Assembly (NCBI GenBank): GCA_019914995.1
Contig: CM034143.1
Coordinates: 3,226,501-3,290,500, forward strand
Source of the DNA: Acanthochlamys bracteata
Lineage: Eukaryota; Streptophyta; Magnoliopsida; Pandanales; Velloziaceae
DNA: 64,000 bases
Direction: 5' to 3'
Position numbers and translations under genes: made by a program
Notes under the pieces: generated by a model
What the model saw: only the letters and a program-made list of their open reading frames with translations
Databases searched by the model: none
What the model was told of the DNA's origin: nothing
Part shown: in pieces, positions 1 to 12,091 of the stretch
Layout of the letters: every line of letters begins with the position of its first letter
Numbering within the stretch: position 1 is the first letter of the stretch

Positions 1-1194
1 AGTAGGAATAGAGAAAATGAAGATGATGTGTATGCTTCTCCGTAGGTACCTTCTTGTTTCATGATTGGTAGTGTTTATTTCTGCCTGATAGTTGTAGGTC
101 CGGTAGGTCTATTAGAACTACAAACATCAGCAAGAAGAAAAAGTTTTTGGTTACTGCTTCTATGAGGGAGGTTAATCATAAAATGCTATAGATCATGAAG
201 GAAAATGGCCTAGTTAAAAGGAGTAGATATACCAATCGTCGAACAATGCATTGATCTTGAAATCTTTGCCAGGTATAAGGATGAACTATGCATTCTGAAG
301 TTATGCATTGAGTATGTTAAGCAAAAGAGATAGTCAGGAAATCATCGTGAATGTGGATGACACTAACACACATTATACATGTTGGATTGGCATCACAATG
401 TATTATGTCAATGTTTAATGTTCTGTTATAATGTTTAATGTTGATGTCTTGATATTTGTTAATTAATAGATAGTATAATGTTATGATGTTTGTTGCTTAT
501 TCTATCTAAAGTATGGGATGTTGTATTGTCGTATTCTTCAAATGTTTGATAAATTGTTGTATTATTTGTTGGATTGTTTACGAAAATTGTTTTTAAATGA
601 ATGTCTGAAGTTAATCACATTTATTTATATTATTATTGTTCCTCATCGCTCATATATGTTAACAATTGATTTAAATTTAAGAGTTAAATTTAAGTGAAGA
701 AAGCTGTTGGTGATGATGAACAAGATAACCACAACAAATGTAAAAAGAAATGCAAGAAATTGTTTCAGCTAGCAGCTGCTGTTGCATTGTTGTAATGTGA
801 CATATTCCTACTCAAAAGCCATACGTTGACACACACTAGTGACATACATTTGAGATAATATAAGAAAATGAATCTAGATGTATCAACATTTTTGTGAAGT
901 GTTGAAAATCCCAAATATTTTGATGATAAAGCATATTTAAGAAGCTTTGCTAAGCTTTAAACATGTCTACATTAGATTTAAATAGCATTTGAGGACAGCA
1001 AGAGAACACTAATAGAGCAATCAAATGAGCCATTCTACTTGTTGCCCGTTCAAGAAGAACAACACAAAACTGAGCGCTTTCTTGAGTCTTAGTTCATCTT
1101 ATTTCTTTTGTATGAGATCCTTTGAGCTTTCTTGATGTGAGCTTATAATGTTATGGAGATTAGTTGAGCTTAGCCTTTTGAAATACTTGTAATC
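1..1194. other. gene-free degenerate stretch
   Basis: No open frame longer than chance and no recognisable domain is seen on either strand. Short coding-like words around 120-350 and 700-960 are riddled with stops. Because a PIF/Harbinger transposase fragment resumes at about 3.5 kb beyond a copia insertion, part of 700-960 could be the amino-terminal end of that transposase. I could not match it to a conserved motif. Confidence 0.4.
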
Positions 1195-1675
1195 TTGAGA
1201 GAACGTTGTACGAGAACTTGCGAGTCTTGGATTTGCAGCCTACATATAGATTACCGGTTTGTACTAGGCCTTTGTGAAGGCATCCATGGTTGTAACGGGA
1301 GGAACTTTGCGAAATCTGTAAGGCTTGTTGGAGTTGTCTGCAATGAGACTTGGTTGAGGCGGAGGTGCTTTTTGAAACATCAACTCTAGGTTGATTGTAC
1401 GTTGCTTCAATGTTAGTAGATTTCATTGAGGTGTCAAGTGACGTGGACGTAGGTATTGCTGGACCGAAATACATAAAAATTCTCCGTGTGCTGACTGGTT
1501 TGCATTTCTTAGCACCTATGATTAGTTTGTTTGAATTATATTGTGCAAACACTTCGGTGTAGGATACAATCAACGTTCACTCACTCCTCAGTAATCTTCT
1601 GATCGACTAACTACTAATTGATCATTGATTGTTTTCAGAAGTATGGACTATTTATTTTTTCTTTTTCTTAATTCA
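1195..1675 (+). repeat. LTR-like direct repeat, left copy (copia)
   Basis: This stretch recurs at about 2995-3475 in the same orientation. Shared landmarks in the same order are a 'ggttaccagtttgtgctagg'-like block, a 'gacttggttgaggcggaggt' block, a 'ttctccgtgt(g/a)ctgact' block and a 'gattagtttgtttgaattat' block. By eye the copies are roughly 80 per cent identical. Two degenerate direct repeats flanking copia integrase sequence are best read as the LTRs, or LTR 3' halves, of an old Ty1/copia element. Outer ends and target duplications were not resolved. Confidence 0.6.
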
Positions 1676-1779
1676 ATTCGCGGGTCTACCTAACATGCCA
1701 TATTGAATGCCTATTAACTAATCAATGACTCTTCGAAAAGCAACAAGTCACGCATCTACCCTGCATACCATATCGAATG

Positions 1780-2960
1780 GATGGACTGTGTGAAGAATGT
1801 GTGGACGGCAAACAAGTGAGAACTTCATTCAAATCGAAGCAAGATGTAACCACTAGCAATCTACTCCAACTGTTTCACATGAGACTTGTTTGGACCTAGT
1901 CAAACCACATCTATGGAGGAAAATATCACTGCCTTGTCATTGTTAATGACTACTCAAGATATTGTTGAGTATTCTTCCTAGCCTTCAAGAATGATGCACA
2001 GTAGGTATTCTCTTCTTTCTTAAGGAAAATTCAAAACAGACTTGTTTTATACATTGTTGCATTAGTAGTGACCACGGTAGAGAATTTCAAAATGAAAGTT
2101 CTGATAAATTTTGTGATGCAAATGGTTTGAACCATAACTTCTCGCCGCCTATAAGAATAGAGTGCTACTTAACATGGCAGGAACTAAGTTGTGTGATAAA
2201 AAATTGCAACGCTTTTTCATGCTAAAGTCGTGAGTATCGCTTAATCACATAATTAATCATGTTTTGATAAAACTCTTTATGAATTACTTAAGAATAAGAA
2301 ACCTAATATTACTTATTTTAAGTCTTTTGGTTTTAAATGTTTTGTCTTGATCAACGGCAAGGAGACATTGGTAAGTTTGACTTCAAAAAGCAACGAAGAT
2401 ATATTTCTTGGCTACTCAAACTCTTCCAAACATTTAGATTTTTCAACGAGAGAACCTTACATGTGGAGGAATCTTCCGTTCATTCTATGCATGATGAGAC
2501 TAACTCTACTGCCAAGAAAGGTTGAAATATTGATATATCTAGTGATAATGAGAATGACGCGATTGCAGAAAGAGCAAACATAGAGCAGTTTTTTGACGGT
2601 CACCTAACAGTGAGAATCTAACCTCTAAATAGTCGACTGAAAAGCAAATAGAAGACATTTCCCTTTAGTCAAAAAATCCTGACAAGTAAGGAACAAAATT
2701 TAATCACACAATTCAAATACTACTCCAGTCATCCTCAAGAAACATTATAGGTAGTACAAACTAAGGGATAAGAACAAGATCATAATTAAGAGATAACTTT
2801 TGTGAACATTTTACTTTTGTTTCAAATATTGAACTTTCAAGTATTGATGACGCTCTAATGGACAATTCCTAGATTATGGCTATGGAAGAAGAGGAATTGT
2901 GTTTGCAATCTTATTCCTAAGCTTTGTGATAAATCTGTTATAGGCACCAAGTGGGCATTT
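1780..2960 (+). pseudogene. Ty1/copia pol remnant (integrase to start of RT)
   Basis: Conceptual translation in shifting frames gives the GAG-pre-integrase/integrase junction (a CxxC pair followed by GKQVRTSFKSK at about 1795-1840), the integrase core start (YGGKY..LVIVNDYSRY), and the later 'LYELLKNKKPNI.YFKSFG.KCFVL' and 'GIFLGYS..SK' segments at about 2270-2430. The same blocks occur in the minus-strand copia copy at 57.0-57.8 kb, so both belong to one family. Stops and frameshifts are frequent. The sequence fades after the segment preceding the reverse transcriptase, near 2900, so RT and RNase H are missing. It lies between two LTR-like repeats and is non-functional. Confidence 0.75.
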
Positions 2961-2994
2961 CGCAACAAGATAGATGAAAAGGGTATATTATAGG

Positions 2995-3475
2995 CACCAA
3001 CTGAGTTCTAGGGTTGGTGGCCTAGGTGTAGGTTACCAGTTTGTGCTAGGTCTTTACGAAGATGTTGACGGTCGTAGCCTGAGGGACTTTACCAAGTTTA
3101 GAAGGCTTGTTTGAGTTGTCCTTGCGAGGAGACTTGGTTGAGGCGGAGGTGTTTGTGAAACATCAAGCCTCTATTGGTTGTATGCTGCTTCAACGTTACT
3201 GAATTTCACTTGCAGTCTCACGTGAGGTGGACGTAGGTGCCGCGGTGCCGATCCACGTAGAACTTCTCCGTGTACTGACTTGTTTGCATTTCTTAACATC
3301 TCTGATTAGTTTATTTGAATTATATTGTGTTAAAACTTCGGGGCATGATACAATTAACGCTCACTCCCTCCTAATAATCTTCTGATTATGATCGAATGAC
3401 TACTAACAGTTCAAATGACTGTTTTCATAACAATGGACAATTTAGTTTTATTTTGTCTTAACTCAATCCTCCCCT
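2995..3475 (+). repeat. LTR-like direct repeat, right copy (copia)
   Basis: Right partner of the repeat at 1195-1675. It begins near 'ggtggcctaggtgtaggtta' and ends near 'ttttattttgtcttaactca'. It is in the same orientation as the left copy and lies just downstream of the copia coding remnant, as a 3' LTR would. The copies differ by many substitutions and short indels, so the insertion is old. Confidence 0.6.
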
Positions 3476-3524
3476 CTTTTGAGTTAATATTCTGCCAAGT
3501 TTCTCGTTCATTAAGACCTGAAAC

Positions 3525-4366
3525 AGAAAGATAGAATGATATTCCCACGAGTAATATCAGTCCATGAGGAAGTTGCCATATTCCTACCAACTTTTGGACA
3601 TGTTGGAAACGGCTTGTGCCAGGCCATATTTAGTCACTCGGACGAAACGATTCATAGACATTTTTGTGGAGTGTTGGCATCCGTTATTAGATTAGCCGTA
3701 GATTGATGCCGCATCCTAAATACAATGAAGGCAACAGATTCCATAAATCACAAAATTCACGGCATATTCCATACTCTGAAGTAAGTGATCAATTTTAGTT
3801 TCAATGTTAATACTATAGATTCAATTAGTTAGACCTATTATTCCCATATCAAAGATTTCTAATTGTATGATTGTGTGGAGCTATCAATGGTACAAATATG
3901 AAAACAAGATTACTGCCAGCAAAGCATATATCTTATGTTGGCAATATGTGACATTAACATGTGTTTCATATTTGCAAAGGCTGGATAAGAAGGATATGCC
4001 CACGACTCACGAATTTTCAATAAAGCATTAAGTAGGTCCGAGTTGAACTTTCCTCATCCTTTAATAAATAAATATTATTTGATGGATGCAAGATATATGC
4101 ATATCAAATAATATATGGGCCCGTAAAGATCGGAACATAGGATATCATTTGAGTGACTTTCGGTGTGCTACTACATCTCCAATATGGCAACCAAGAGGGG
4201 CAAAAGAAAATTTCAGTTATACGCATATATCATGTTGACTCAGTATGCAATACTGACTAACATGCTAGCATATCCAGTACAAACGCAAAGGAATAGTGTA
4301 CTCGCTACAACGGCAAGACATAACAAAGAAAAAAAGTGTCACACACAACGCATTTTATCTGGTTAA
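3525..4366 (+). pseudogene. PIF/Harbinger transposase fragment
   Basis: Translation from about 3545 reads ISVHEEVAIFLPTFGHVGNG, then FSHSDETIHRHFCGVL. This matches the conserved amino-terminal part of plant HARBI1-like transposases (helix-turn-helix region before the DDE domain). Further on, around 4010-4330, degenerate pieces corresponding to 'SRIFN.AL.RSELNFPHP', 'YYLMDA' and 'SNMATKRGKRKFQL' match the carboxy half of the DDE domain. Frames change between blocks and several stops are present. The middle of the gene, including the first catalytic Asp region, is missing or unrecognisable. Terminal inverted repeats for this copy were not found. The copia element immediately to the left may have inserted into it. 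Confidence 0.65.
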
Positions 4367-6660
4367 ACATGGAAAATATATTCCATCAATTAGTGAAGCA
4401 TTTAGATGTACATGAAATGATCAATTCCAAAATATTAAGATGTTAATCATAGTGATACAGATTCGTTGAGGGCATCTTGATATTAATGCTACTGAAATAT
4501 CTAAGTAGTGATTGTACAACTATTATAAATGTATGAACACTAATTTAACTTCAATTTTTTGTTGAAAAGAAATTGTTTAATTTATGAATATAATATTTGG
4601 TTCAACGTTTGTTCCCAGACTATGTAAATGTATTATTTATTTATTATGCACAACTTATTAATTAATTATTATTATATAATAAACTATAATATATTTGATT
4701 TTTAAATTAACTTTTTATAAACAAATTACTAAACTTATTAATTTAAGTAATAATTATTTATAATTCATTGTTAGTATTATAAAAGTACTTAAGCTAAATA
4801 TAAATAACATATAAAAAATAATTCAAACATTTACATATATATCAACACTATATTATATAGGGCACTTCAAACATTATACTTCTTCCAACTTTTCAATATT
4901 CTTTTCCGAATGCCATCTTTAGCTTTTTTTACAACACACAGTTAAGTTTATCTAAATGTATAGCTCTTTTTAAGAGAAAAATCACAATCATTTTTTCAGA
5001 AAAGAATCAGGAATATAACTTTTAACAAAAAATTTAAATTTTAAAGCTTAGATAAATAGCCTCGCCTTCCTAATTTATACTTGACAAATATACCATTATT
5101 GTCTAAAGTATAGCAGTAGTCTGAGTCTATCCCAATGAAAGTATTCCTAACATTAATTCAAGCTAATCTTTCAAAAATAATTTGTTACATTACTTAATCT
5201 AGTTCATACATCGAATTCCAAATTCACCACTAATGATAACAAATTATGAAAGATTGTGAAGATTTTGTAGGTAATACATTAATCATTTTTTGATCCGATT
5301 TCTGATTATGATTCTAACTTTGGTCTAATGTGTATCATCTATTTCTAATTTTATCTAAGCGAGTCTAATTAAAAGTTTAATATGAGATGTATTAAAATTT
5401 ACAAAATCTACGTAATTGTATCCACTTTGATCCAATTACACTAATTATCGTTATTAATGATAAATGATTTTTCGATTGGTTACCACAAGTTAATTATATT
5501 GTCCAAATATCAAATGCAACAACTCATAATACAATTAAAATCTAGGTATCACATAGTATTTAAGAAATAAGTCAAATGTATTAGAATTTCATCTAGAACT
5601 CAAGTTTAGAGAATTTAGCCTCTCATGCTCATATTATACACAATCCAATTGCATACAACAAATATGAGTTTAAGAAAATAAAGGATTTTTGTAAACTCCA
5701 ACAATCTGCTCTGCAGAAACTTATTCCTCTATTGTGGCTCTGGACTCGGCTCTCAATGCTTGCAACGCCTCTGCTCTAGATCTTAATGTCTTCTCTCGCT
5801 GCCTATCAAGCCTTATTTATCATCCAATTAACTCTTCCAAATTTAGAGAAAATCCTCCATATCTATCAAGATTTCTGTAGAAGAAATAAAAACGTTAAAT
5901 TGAATTGAAACTCATCTACCTAGGAGATTTAATACAGGAGTTAAGTGTTGAGATTCAATGGATGAGAACAAGCGTAGAGAAGAGATTAAAGCTGATGAAA
6001 TAAGGTGAGGGAGAGATTCACAAGAATCCGGCTCAAAGATGGAGTCGCAGTTGAGACATAGACACAGTAGGGTTTCACGATGAGCTAAGCTCATGGGAGA
6101 GAGATAGATCTGCCCTAGGTGAGTTGATTTCGGTCTTCTTTCCTGTGCTTGACCAACTATGAGGGTCAATCAAAGACTATAGTTACTCATTCTGGTGACG
6201 AACACTACAACTAATTGTGTCTTTCTTTCTTCTTATTTCCATAGCTCCTTTCTTTAAATTATTTGAACAACTCTTCTTATTTGTCTAATATGTGCACAAA
6301 GCACAACAGCTAGGTTAGAAGAATGAAGAAAACCAATTTAAATATGTCAAAAATAATACAAAAAGTATATACAATAATGTGTTTATCAATCGTGCGGCCA
6401 TAACCTACACTGCGCTTATTAGTCCAATCCTCCTTATTCCCTCAACAAGTTTGGTATAGCTAGATCACACATTAGGTAGTCCAATTGGAAACTTTTTACT
6501 TACAAACAATTACCCCTAAACAGAAATAATTGTAGTTTCTGAACAAAAAATGATTTCGTTGAAGTTTGTTAAAGGTGCTAATCAAGCATTAGTGAGCCGA
6601 TGAGAAAAGGATCCAGAAGCTAAGCTTTATATCCTCACGTTAACTATAATTATTGGTTCA
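4367..6660. other. AT-rich gene-free region
   Basis: No gene is supported. The first 500 bases are extremely AT-rich. Around 5690-6180 there is a less AT-rich patch with an 85-codon antisense frame, but its composition (runs of Ser and Leu) and the absence of any known motif argue against a real protein. No terminal repeats or RNA genes were seen. Confidence 0.5.
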
Positions 6661-6661
6661 C

Positions 6662-7190
6662 ATGTCTATTGAAGAGGAAGCGAGCAAACTGTATACCCTA
6701 GCTATTTCTAGAAAACTTCAAGAAGAGCTCTTTGGTGATCTTCATTTAAATGTCAAAAAAATTGAAGAAGATGGGAAATTGATATGATCAACGAGTTCTA
6801 TGATAGAAAGAATTTTAAAGCAAGAACTGTATAAATGGTCCTCATACTAGTATGACAGGTAGTTATCGAAATTTGTCGATATATTTATAGACATGTTTGA
6901 AAGGTATTTATCAAAACTAATTTGGAGAATGTACCCAACAATATACTTTAAAGTGTTGACAAACTGATGTAAAAGATGAAATGATTAGTGATGGGGACAA
7001 CAAATTCACGAAGACTACAAAAAGCATTTGACGGTACATTATAGTACTTTCTCACTTGAAGCTCTTGAAATCATTGGGAGATATTCTTCATCTATATAGA
7101 GAAAACTACGTAGGTTACAAGCACTATGTCACGAGGTTAGAAACTTCAAAATCTATATGGAGGAATTGATAACTTATGAAGTCCGCATGT
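6662..7190 (+). pseudogene. FAR1/MULE-related remnant
   Basis: A 41-codon open stretch from 6662 to a TGA at 6785-6787 contains EEEASKLYTLAISRKLQEEL followed by a short segment ending KKIEEDGK. This resembles the part of FAR1/FHY3-related proteins and Mutator-like transposases just upstream of the SWIM zinc finger, where an E..A...YT..IF..FQ.EL pattern is conserved. Farther right (about 7060-7180) a stretch reading SLEALEIIGRYSSS and RNFKIYMEEL could be the post-SWIM helical tail, but that is weaker. The SWIM motif itself is not visible. Stops and frameshifts make it non-coding today. Confidence 0.4.
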
Positions 7191-7944
7191 GTATTAAACT
7201 GATCATAGTGAGCTCCAGCACAAAAAAAATAGGCATGCAATTAGAAGAATAATAAGAAAAAAGCACCATTTGCTCCGGCAATTGCTATCAATCTATATAA
7301 GGCTAATCCTACAAAAGCATCACATAGATTGAGAGGCCATTTGTTAATGAATGTTAAGCGACCAGTATGCCATGTTCAGAAACACTACGTTGCTGCTTAT
7401 TTTTTAAAAAAGTATCCAACAGTAAAAAGATTGTTTGGCAACATCTACTTTTTGCCAAAAACAAGCAACTTATTTCACTAAAAGAAACAAAACATCAAAA
7501 TGATATTTTTATAGAAAAGTAGCCAGGGGTTCTTATTCCCGTTTTGCCGTTATAAGTTCACGAAATTTTATACGCTCTACCCACCTTCTCAGACGTCTCA
7601 TTCTCTCATTTCTCACTCGCACTCGCCCTCACTTCCTCTCTCAGCTACGATTTCTTCTCCCACAACTGTGATTTGCTTTCCCGATGCCGATCTGATCTTT
7701 TTTTTCCTCCGATCTCTTCTCTGGATGCTGATATGCTGCGTAGATCTCAAACATATTCGTTCAGTTTCAACCTAAAGAAAACGAACTATTAAAATTAAAA
7801 ATTTTGCCGATCACAGGTGGATGGAGGTGAAGGGGATGGCTATTGAGGCAATGGAGAACGCGCTATAAATGAAGATGGAGGAGGAGAGGTTGGTTCTAAG
7901 AGATCACAATCGTAGCCGAGGACCTAGTCAAGGAAGGAGATACA

Positions 7945-10900
7945 CAATGTTGTTAAAATCCCTATTTTAATTTTAAAATCTTTCGATTTACGATTTTACT
8001 TCAGTAAAACAATCCCTATCTTAGAAAAATCATTTTCGTTAAAATCGCACTTGGATCGCGATCTTGATCATAAGATTTTAGATTGGTAAGATCGCGATCT
8101 TTGTACGATGTTACACAATCTTACATTATAAGAGGTATTTTGTAAATTGATGAAACGTGAGGGGTTTTTTGCAAAATTGGCTAAATACTAATTCACCTAA
8201 TCGGCCGCGCAAGACATTCAGCAACAGCCAGCGAGAGAAGAAATTTTTAATCCTTAATTTTTTCTTCTTCCTTGATAGATTGGAGCTGAAAATAGAGAAA
8301 GTTCTTCAAATTTTCACACATCTCTTCCGTTTAGGCCTACCAAAGGAGAATTGCTTCCTTAAACATCAGGAGTTTCTTGATTCGAGCTCGATAGTTTCGA
8401 CTGCTTCGTAAATCTTCTACGCTGGGAGTTTCTTCTTCAATTCGAATTCTTCTTCAATTTGTTTGAGCCCTGATACGTTAAACATACTTTTTTAAATTTC
8501 TTTTATTTCGTTATATTTGTTTCAGATTTTGTTAACTTTGAGTGTTGAATACTTGAATGTTGAGTGGTGACTGTAGGTGATACTTGGTAGTTGGTAATAT
8601 TATTGTTGTTAATTTGTTGCTTCAACATATTAATATTCAATAATTGAAATTAATTTTTGGATTATCATATGCTAGTGCAATTGTCAATGGTTCAGTTGCT
8701 CTGTTTTAAATTGTAACTGCAATTTTTTTTTTTTGTGTAGTGTTGTTTTTCTTCTTCGTTTCAAGTTTTGATTAATTAAGAAGATGTCTGCATCTGGTTC
8801 TGGAAAAGATAAGAAAAAAAAATACTACTGGTAATAGGTCCGATGTGGGTTGGGAGCATGGTATAGATGTAGATAACAATTCTAGAAAAGTGAAGTGCTA
8901 GTATTGTCAAAAGGTTTTTTCTGGAGGCATTTTTCGTTTTAAACATCACTGGCATGCACACATAGGAATGTTGAACCATGTCAGTAAGTTCCTGAAGAAG
9001 TTAGGCAAAAGTTTTTAGAACTCTTAGCTAAAATTCAAGAAGTTTCAGATAGGAAAAAAAGAAATTGCAGTGGCATAGGAGATGACTCTAGGGTTGAGAG
9101 GGTGCAGCAATTTTTAAATCAAATGGAAGTAATGAGTATGCATTCTAGTAAAAAGTGTCAAAGGTTTGGAAACACAGAAGTAAGCATAAATCATTTGATG
9201 AAAGCAGAGTTGAGGGAAGATCGTTGTCAACAAATAGCTCGCCTTTTTTTACACAAGTGCAATTCTTTTCAATTGTCTAAAAAGTCCAGAATTTTTGGAA
9301 ATGCTTGAGTTGGTTGGTAGGTTTGGTTGTGGATTGAAACCTTCTTCTTATTATGAAATTAGGGAGACCTGTTTGAAAAAAGAAATAGCTATTGTAAAAA
9401 ATTTTCTTGAGAATTATAAGACAGAGTGGAGAAAAATAGTTGCTCTATTATATCTGATAGCTGGACTGATAAAAGAAGAAGATCTATATGTAATTTTCTA
9501 GTAAATAGTCCAAAGGAAGTATCTTTGTCATCTTTTGATACCTTTGATATATCCAAAACAGCAGATAAGGTTTTTGAGATGTTAGATGATATTGTAGAGA
9601 GGGTTGGAGAGGAAAATGTTGTCCAAGATATTATTGACAATGCTGTAAACTATAAGGCAGTAGGAGAGAGGTTGATGGAAAAAAGAAAAATACTATATTG
9701 GACACCTTGTGCTGCCCATTGTATTGATCTCATAATAGAGGATTTTGAAAAAAAATTGAGGGTTCATAGTGTGACAATTACAAAGGGAAGAAAAATTACA
9801 ACATACATTTATGTAGACGGACCCTACTTATTTCAATGTGAGGCATTTTACAAATGGGAGGGATATAATTAAACCAGGTTGCAATTAGATTTGCTACCTC
9901 ATACTTGACATTAGGTTGTCTAAATGAGCATAAAGATGTATTAATGAGTATGTTTAGCTCTAGTGCATGGAAGTCAAGTTTGCAAGCAAACAAGATGGAA
10001 AGCAAATCCAGCATAATGTTCTGAACAGTAGGTTCTGGAGGAATGTTCAGACATGTTTGAGAGCGGTTTATCCTCTTATTAAGGTGCTGCGTTTGGTTGA
10101 CTCAGATGAGAAACCAGTCATTGGTTTTATTTATAAGGAGGTGGACCATGCAAAAGAGAAAATACGGCTGAATTTCGGTAATGCTAAGAAAAGGTTAGTG
10201 CTTAAATAAAATTATATGTTTATCATTGTTATTAGTTATTTCATTATTTCTAATGATTCATCTTTTTTATTTCTTATAGTTATGAACCTGTGTGGAAAAT
10301 TATTGATGAAAGATGGAAACTTTAATTGCATATGCCTTTACATGCTGCAGCTTATTACTTAAATCCTCATTACCATTACAGTTTAGATTTTAAAGATGAT
10401 GCAGGGGTAAAAATTGGATTATATAATTGTTTAGAAAGAATGGCGGCTAATGCAAATGAGAGGACAAAGTTAGATGTCCAGTTGCAACATTTAAACAGGC
10501 AAGGGGAATGTTTGAGATCAGCTCTGCAATAGTAGGGAGGTCAAACAAAAGATCCAGCTGATTAGTGGGATTCATTTGGAGCTAAGAGTCTTGAATTACA
10601 AAGGTTTACGATTCGAATTGTAAGTTTAACTTGTAGTTCTTCTGACTGCGAGCGTAATTGGAGTGCATTTGAAATGGTAAGAATATAACTTTCTTTGTTT
10701 AAACAACTTGTATTAATAGGCTATCAGCTTATATGACTTGTATAATTTTATTATTGTTTAGGTGCACACAAAAAGAAGAAACCGTTTGTATCAAAAGAAG
10801 ATGAATGACTTGATATTCATGATGTGCAATTTGAAGCTAAGAGAAAGAAGAATGAAAAGTACAAAATCGACTTCAAGTTGTTCAGCTTCCTTTGATGATC

Positions 10901-12083
10901 TTCCTTAGATGATGAATGGATTGTTGAAGAACAAGAAGCTGACCCTGTTGACCATGAATGGCTAGATATCCTCAATCAAACTTCAGGTAACGAAAATAGT
11001 TCAATTTGAAGCCTAGGAAGTAAACCTGATAGTGATGTGGAGATTCCAGTAGATAATATTGACTTAGATAATATTGGTTCTTCTCATGGTGGTAATGTTA
11101 GTGGAGATGACTCTCATGAAAAAGAAAGCAACGGAGATGATTGTGACATTGATGATATTTCTGTTAATAACTATTTTTAGTTTTCTTTTTATGTTTATAA
11201 TGTTGTACCATATTAGCTATTGCTGTTTGTAAGGCTATATAGTTGTAAATTGTAATATTTCTATAGACATGTTAAGTATGTTATATACTTATATTAACTA
11301 TTTTATATTGTTGAAAATGTGTTCTATTTGGTTGAATTGTAATGGCAAGCTGTCTTACTGCCCGGCCAGTGAAATTAGATGGCTCTGGACAGAGAGACAG
11401 ATCAATCTAAATAGCTTATGGATGTTTTCACTGTCAGACCTAAGCTTGTTGAAAATTTGGAATGTTGTTTAGAGCTTGAGCTTGCTAGAATAGCTCTTGC
11501 ATATTGTTTTATTATCATACAACTTTAATCTGAGCTTGCTGAAATGTTGTATAAATGTATAACTTCAATAATGAATGATATAGAAGTTCTTCATTTTTTT
11601 TAAATCTGTGTCACTATGTGGAATTCAGTATGCAACATTTTTTATTTGATATTCTTGTAAATTTGTAATGGTATGCAGAATGCTTGTGTGTAGAAATAAT
11701 CATTAAATAAATGTTTCAATGATATTCATTCCTGCTGAAAATGAAAAAAAAAGTCCACAACTGCATAGGAATTTAAAATTTAATATAACAACAAGCTAAC
11801 AATATATTTATACAATTACATATATTTTTAGCTTCAAAAGTTATAATTAAATGCTTGCAACTTCTACTAGAAGGTTCGCAAAATCATCTGAAATCACGAT
11901 AATCAAAATCTATTAGTTTGTTATGATATTAATAAACGTTATCTTTTTTGAAGTATTAAAATAAATACATTTACTAAATAATTATTGATATGTAAAATCT
12001 TACGATCTTACTATAAAATCTCAATTTTACGATCTTACCTAAGCGAAACGATCCTACCTAAGATCCCGATCTTGACAACCTTG
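7945..12083 (+). mobile_element. hAT transposon with 8-bp target duplication
   Basis: The element is bounded by GAGATACA at 7937-7944 and again at 12084-12091, a perfect 8-bp target-site duplication, the hallmark of hAT transposition. The ends are imperfect terminal inverted repeats: the left reads CAATGTTGTTAAAATC and the right end reverse-complemented reads CAAGGTTGTCAAGATC. Subterminal regions on both sides are rich in short words such as GATCTTA, GATCGCGAT and AAAATCTTACGATC, as hAT elements often are. At 4139 bp it has the size of an autonomous copy and contains a decayed transposase gene on the plus strand. Boundaries are supported directly by the duplication. Confidence 0.88.
8784..11180 (+). 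pseudogene. hAT transposase (BED finger, DUF659, dimerisation)
   Basis: The domain order of a plant hAT transposase can be followed. An ATG at 8784 leads into a BED-type zinc finger (C..YCQKVFSGGIFRFKHHW) with an in-frame TAG at the position between its two Cys residues. A DUF659/RNase-H-like region follows at about 9300-9780, with SDSWTDKRRRSICNFLVNSP, an ISKTADKVFEMLDDIVERVG block, a DNA.NYKA block and the PCAAHCIDLI motif. The carboxy-terminal hAT dimerisation region, ELQRFAIRIVSLTCSSSGCE continuing to a RNWSAFEMVHTKRRN block, lies at about 10590-10780 and contains an apparent intron. An acidic tail ends at the TAG of 11178-11180. Frameshifts near 8990, 9290-9430 and 9870 and several stops mean no functional protein. 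Confidence 0.85.
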
Positions 12084-12091
12084 GAGATACA

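Noticed and set aside
5912-6169. 85-codon minus-strand frame
   Set aside because: No motif, no splice partner, low-complexity Ser/Leu composition in an otherwise gene-free repeat region.
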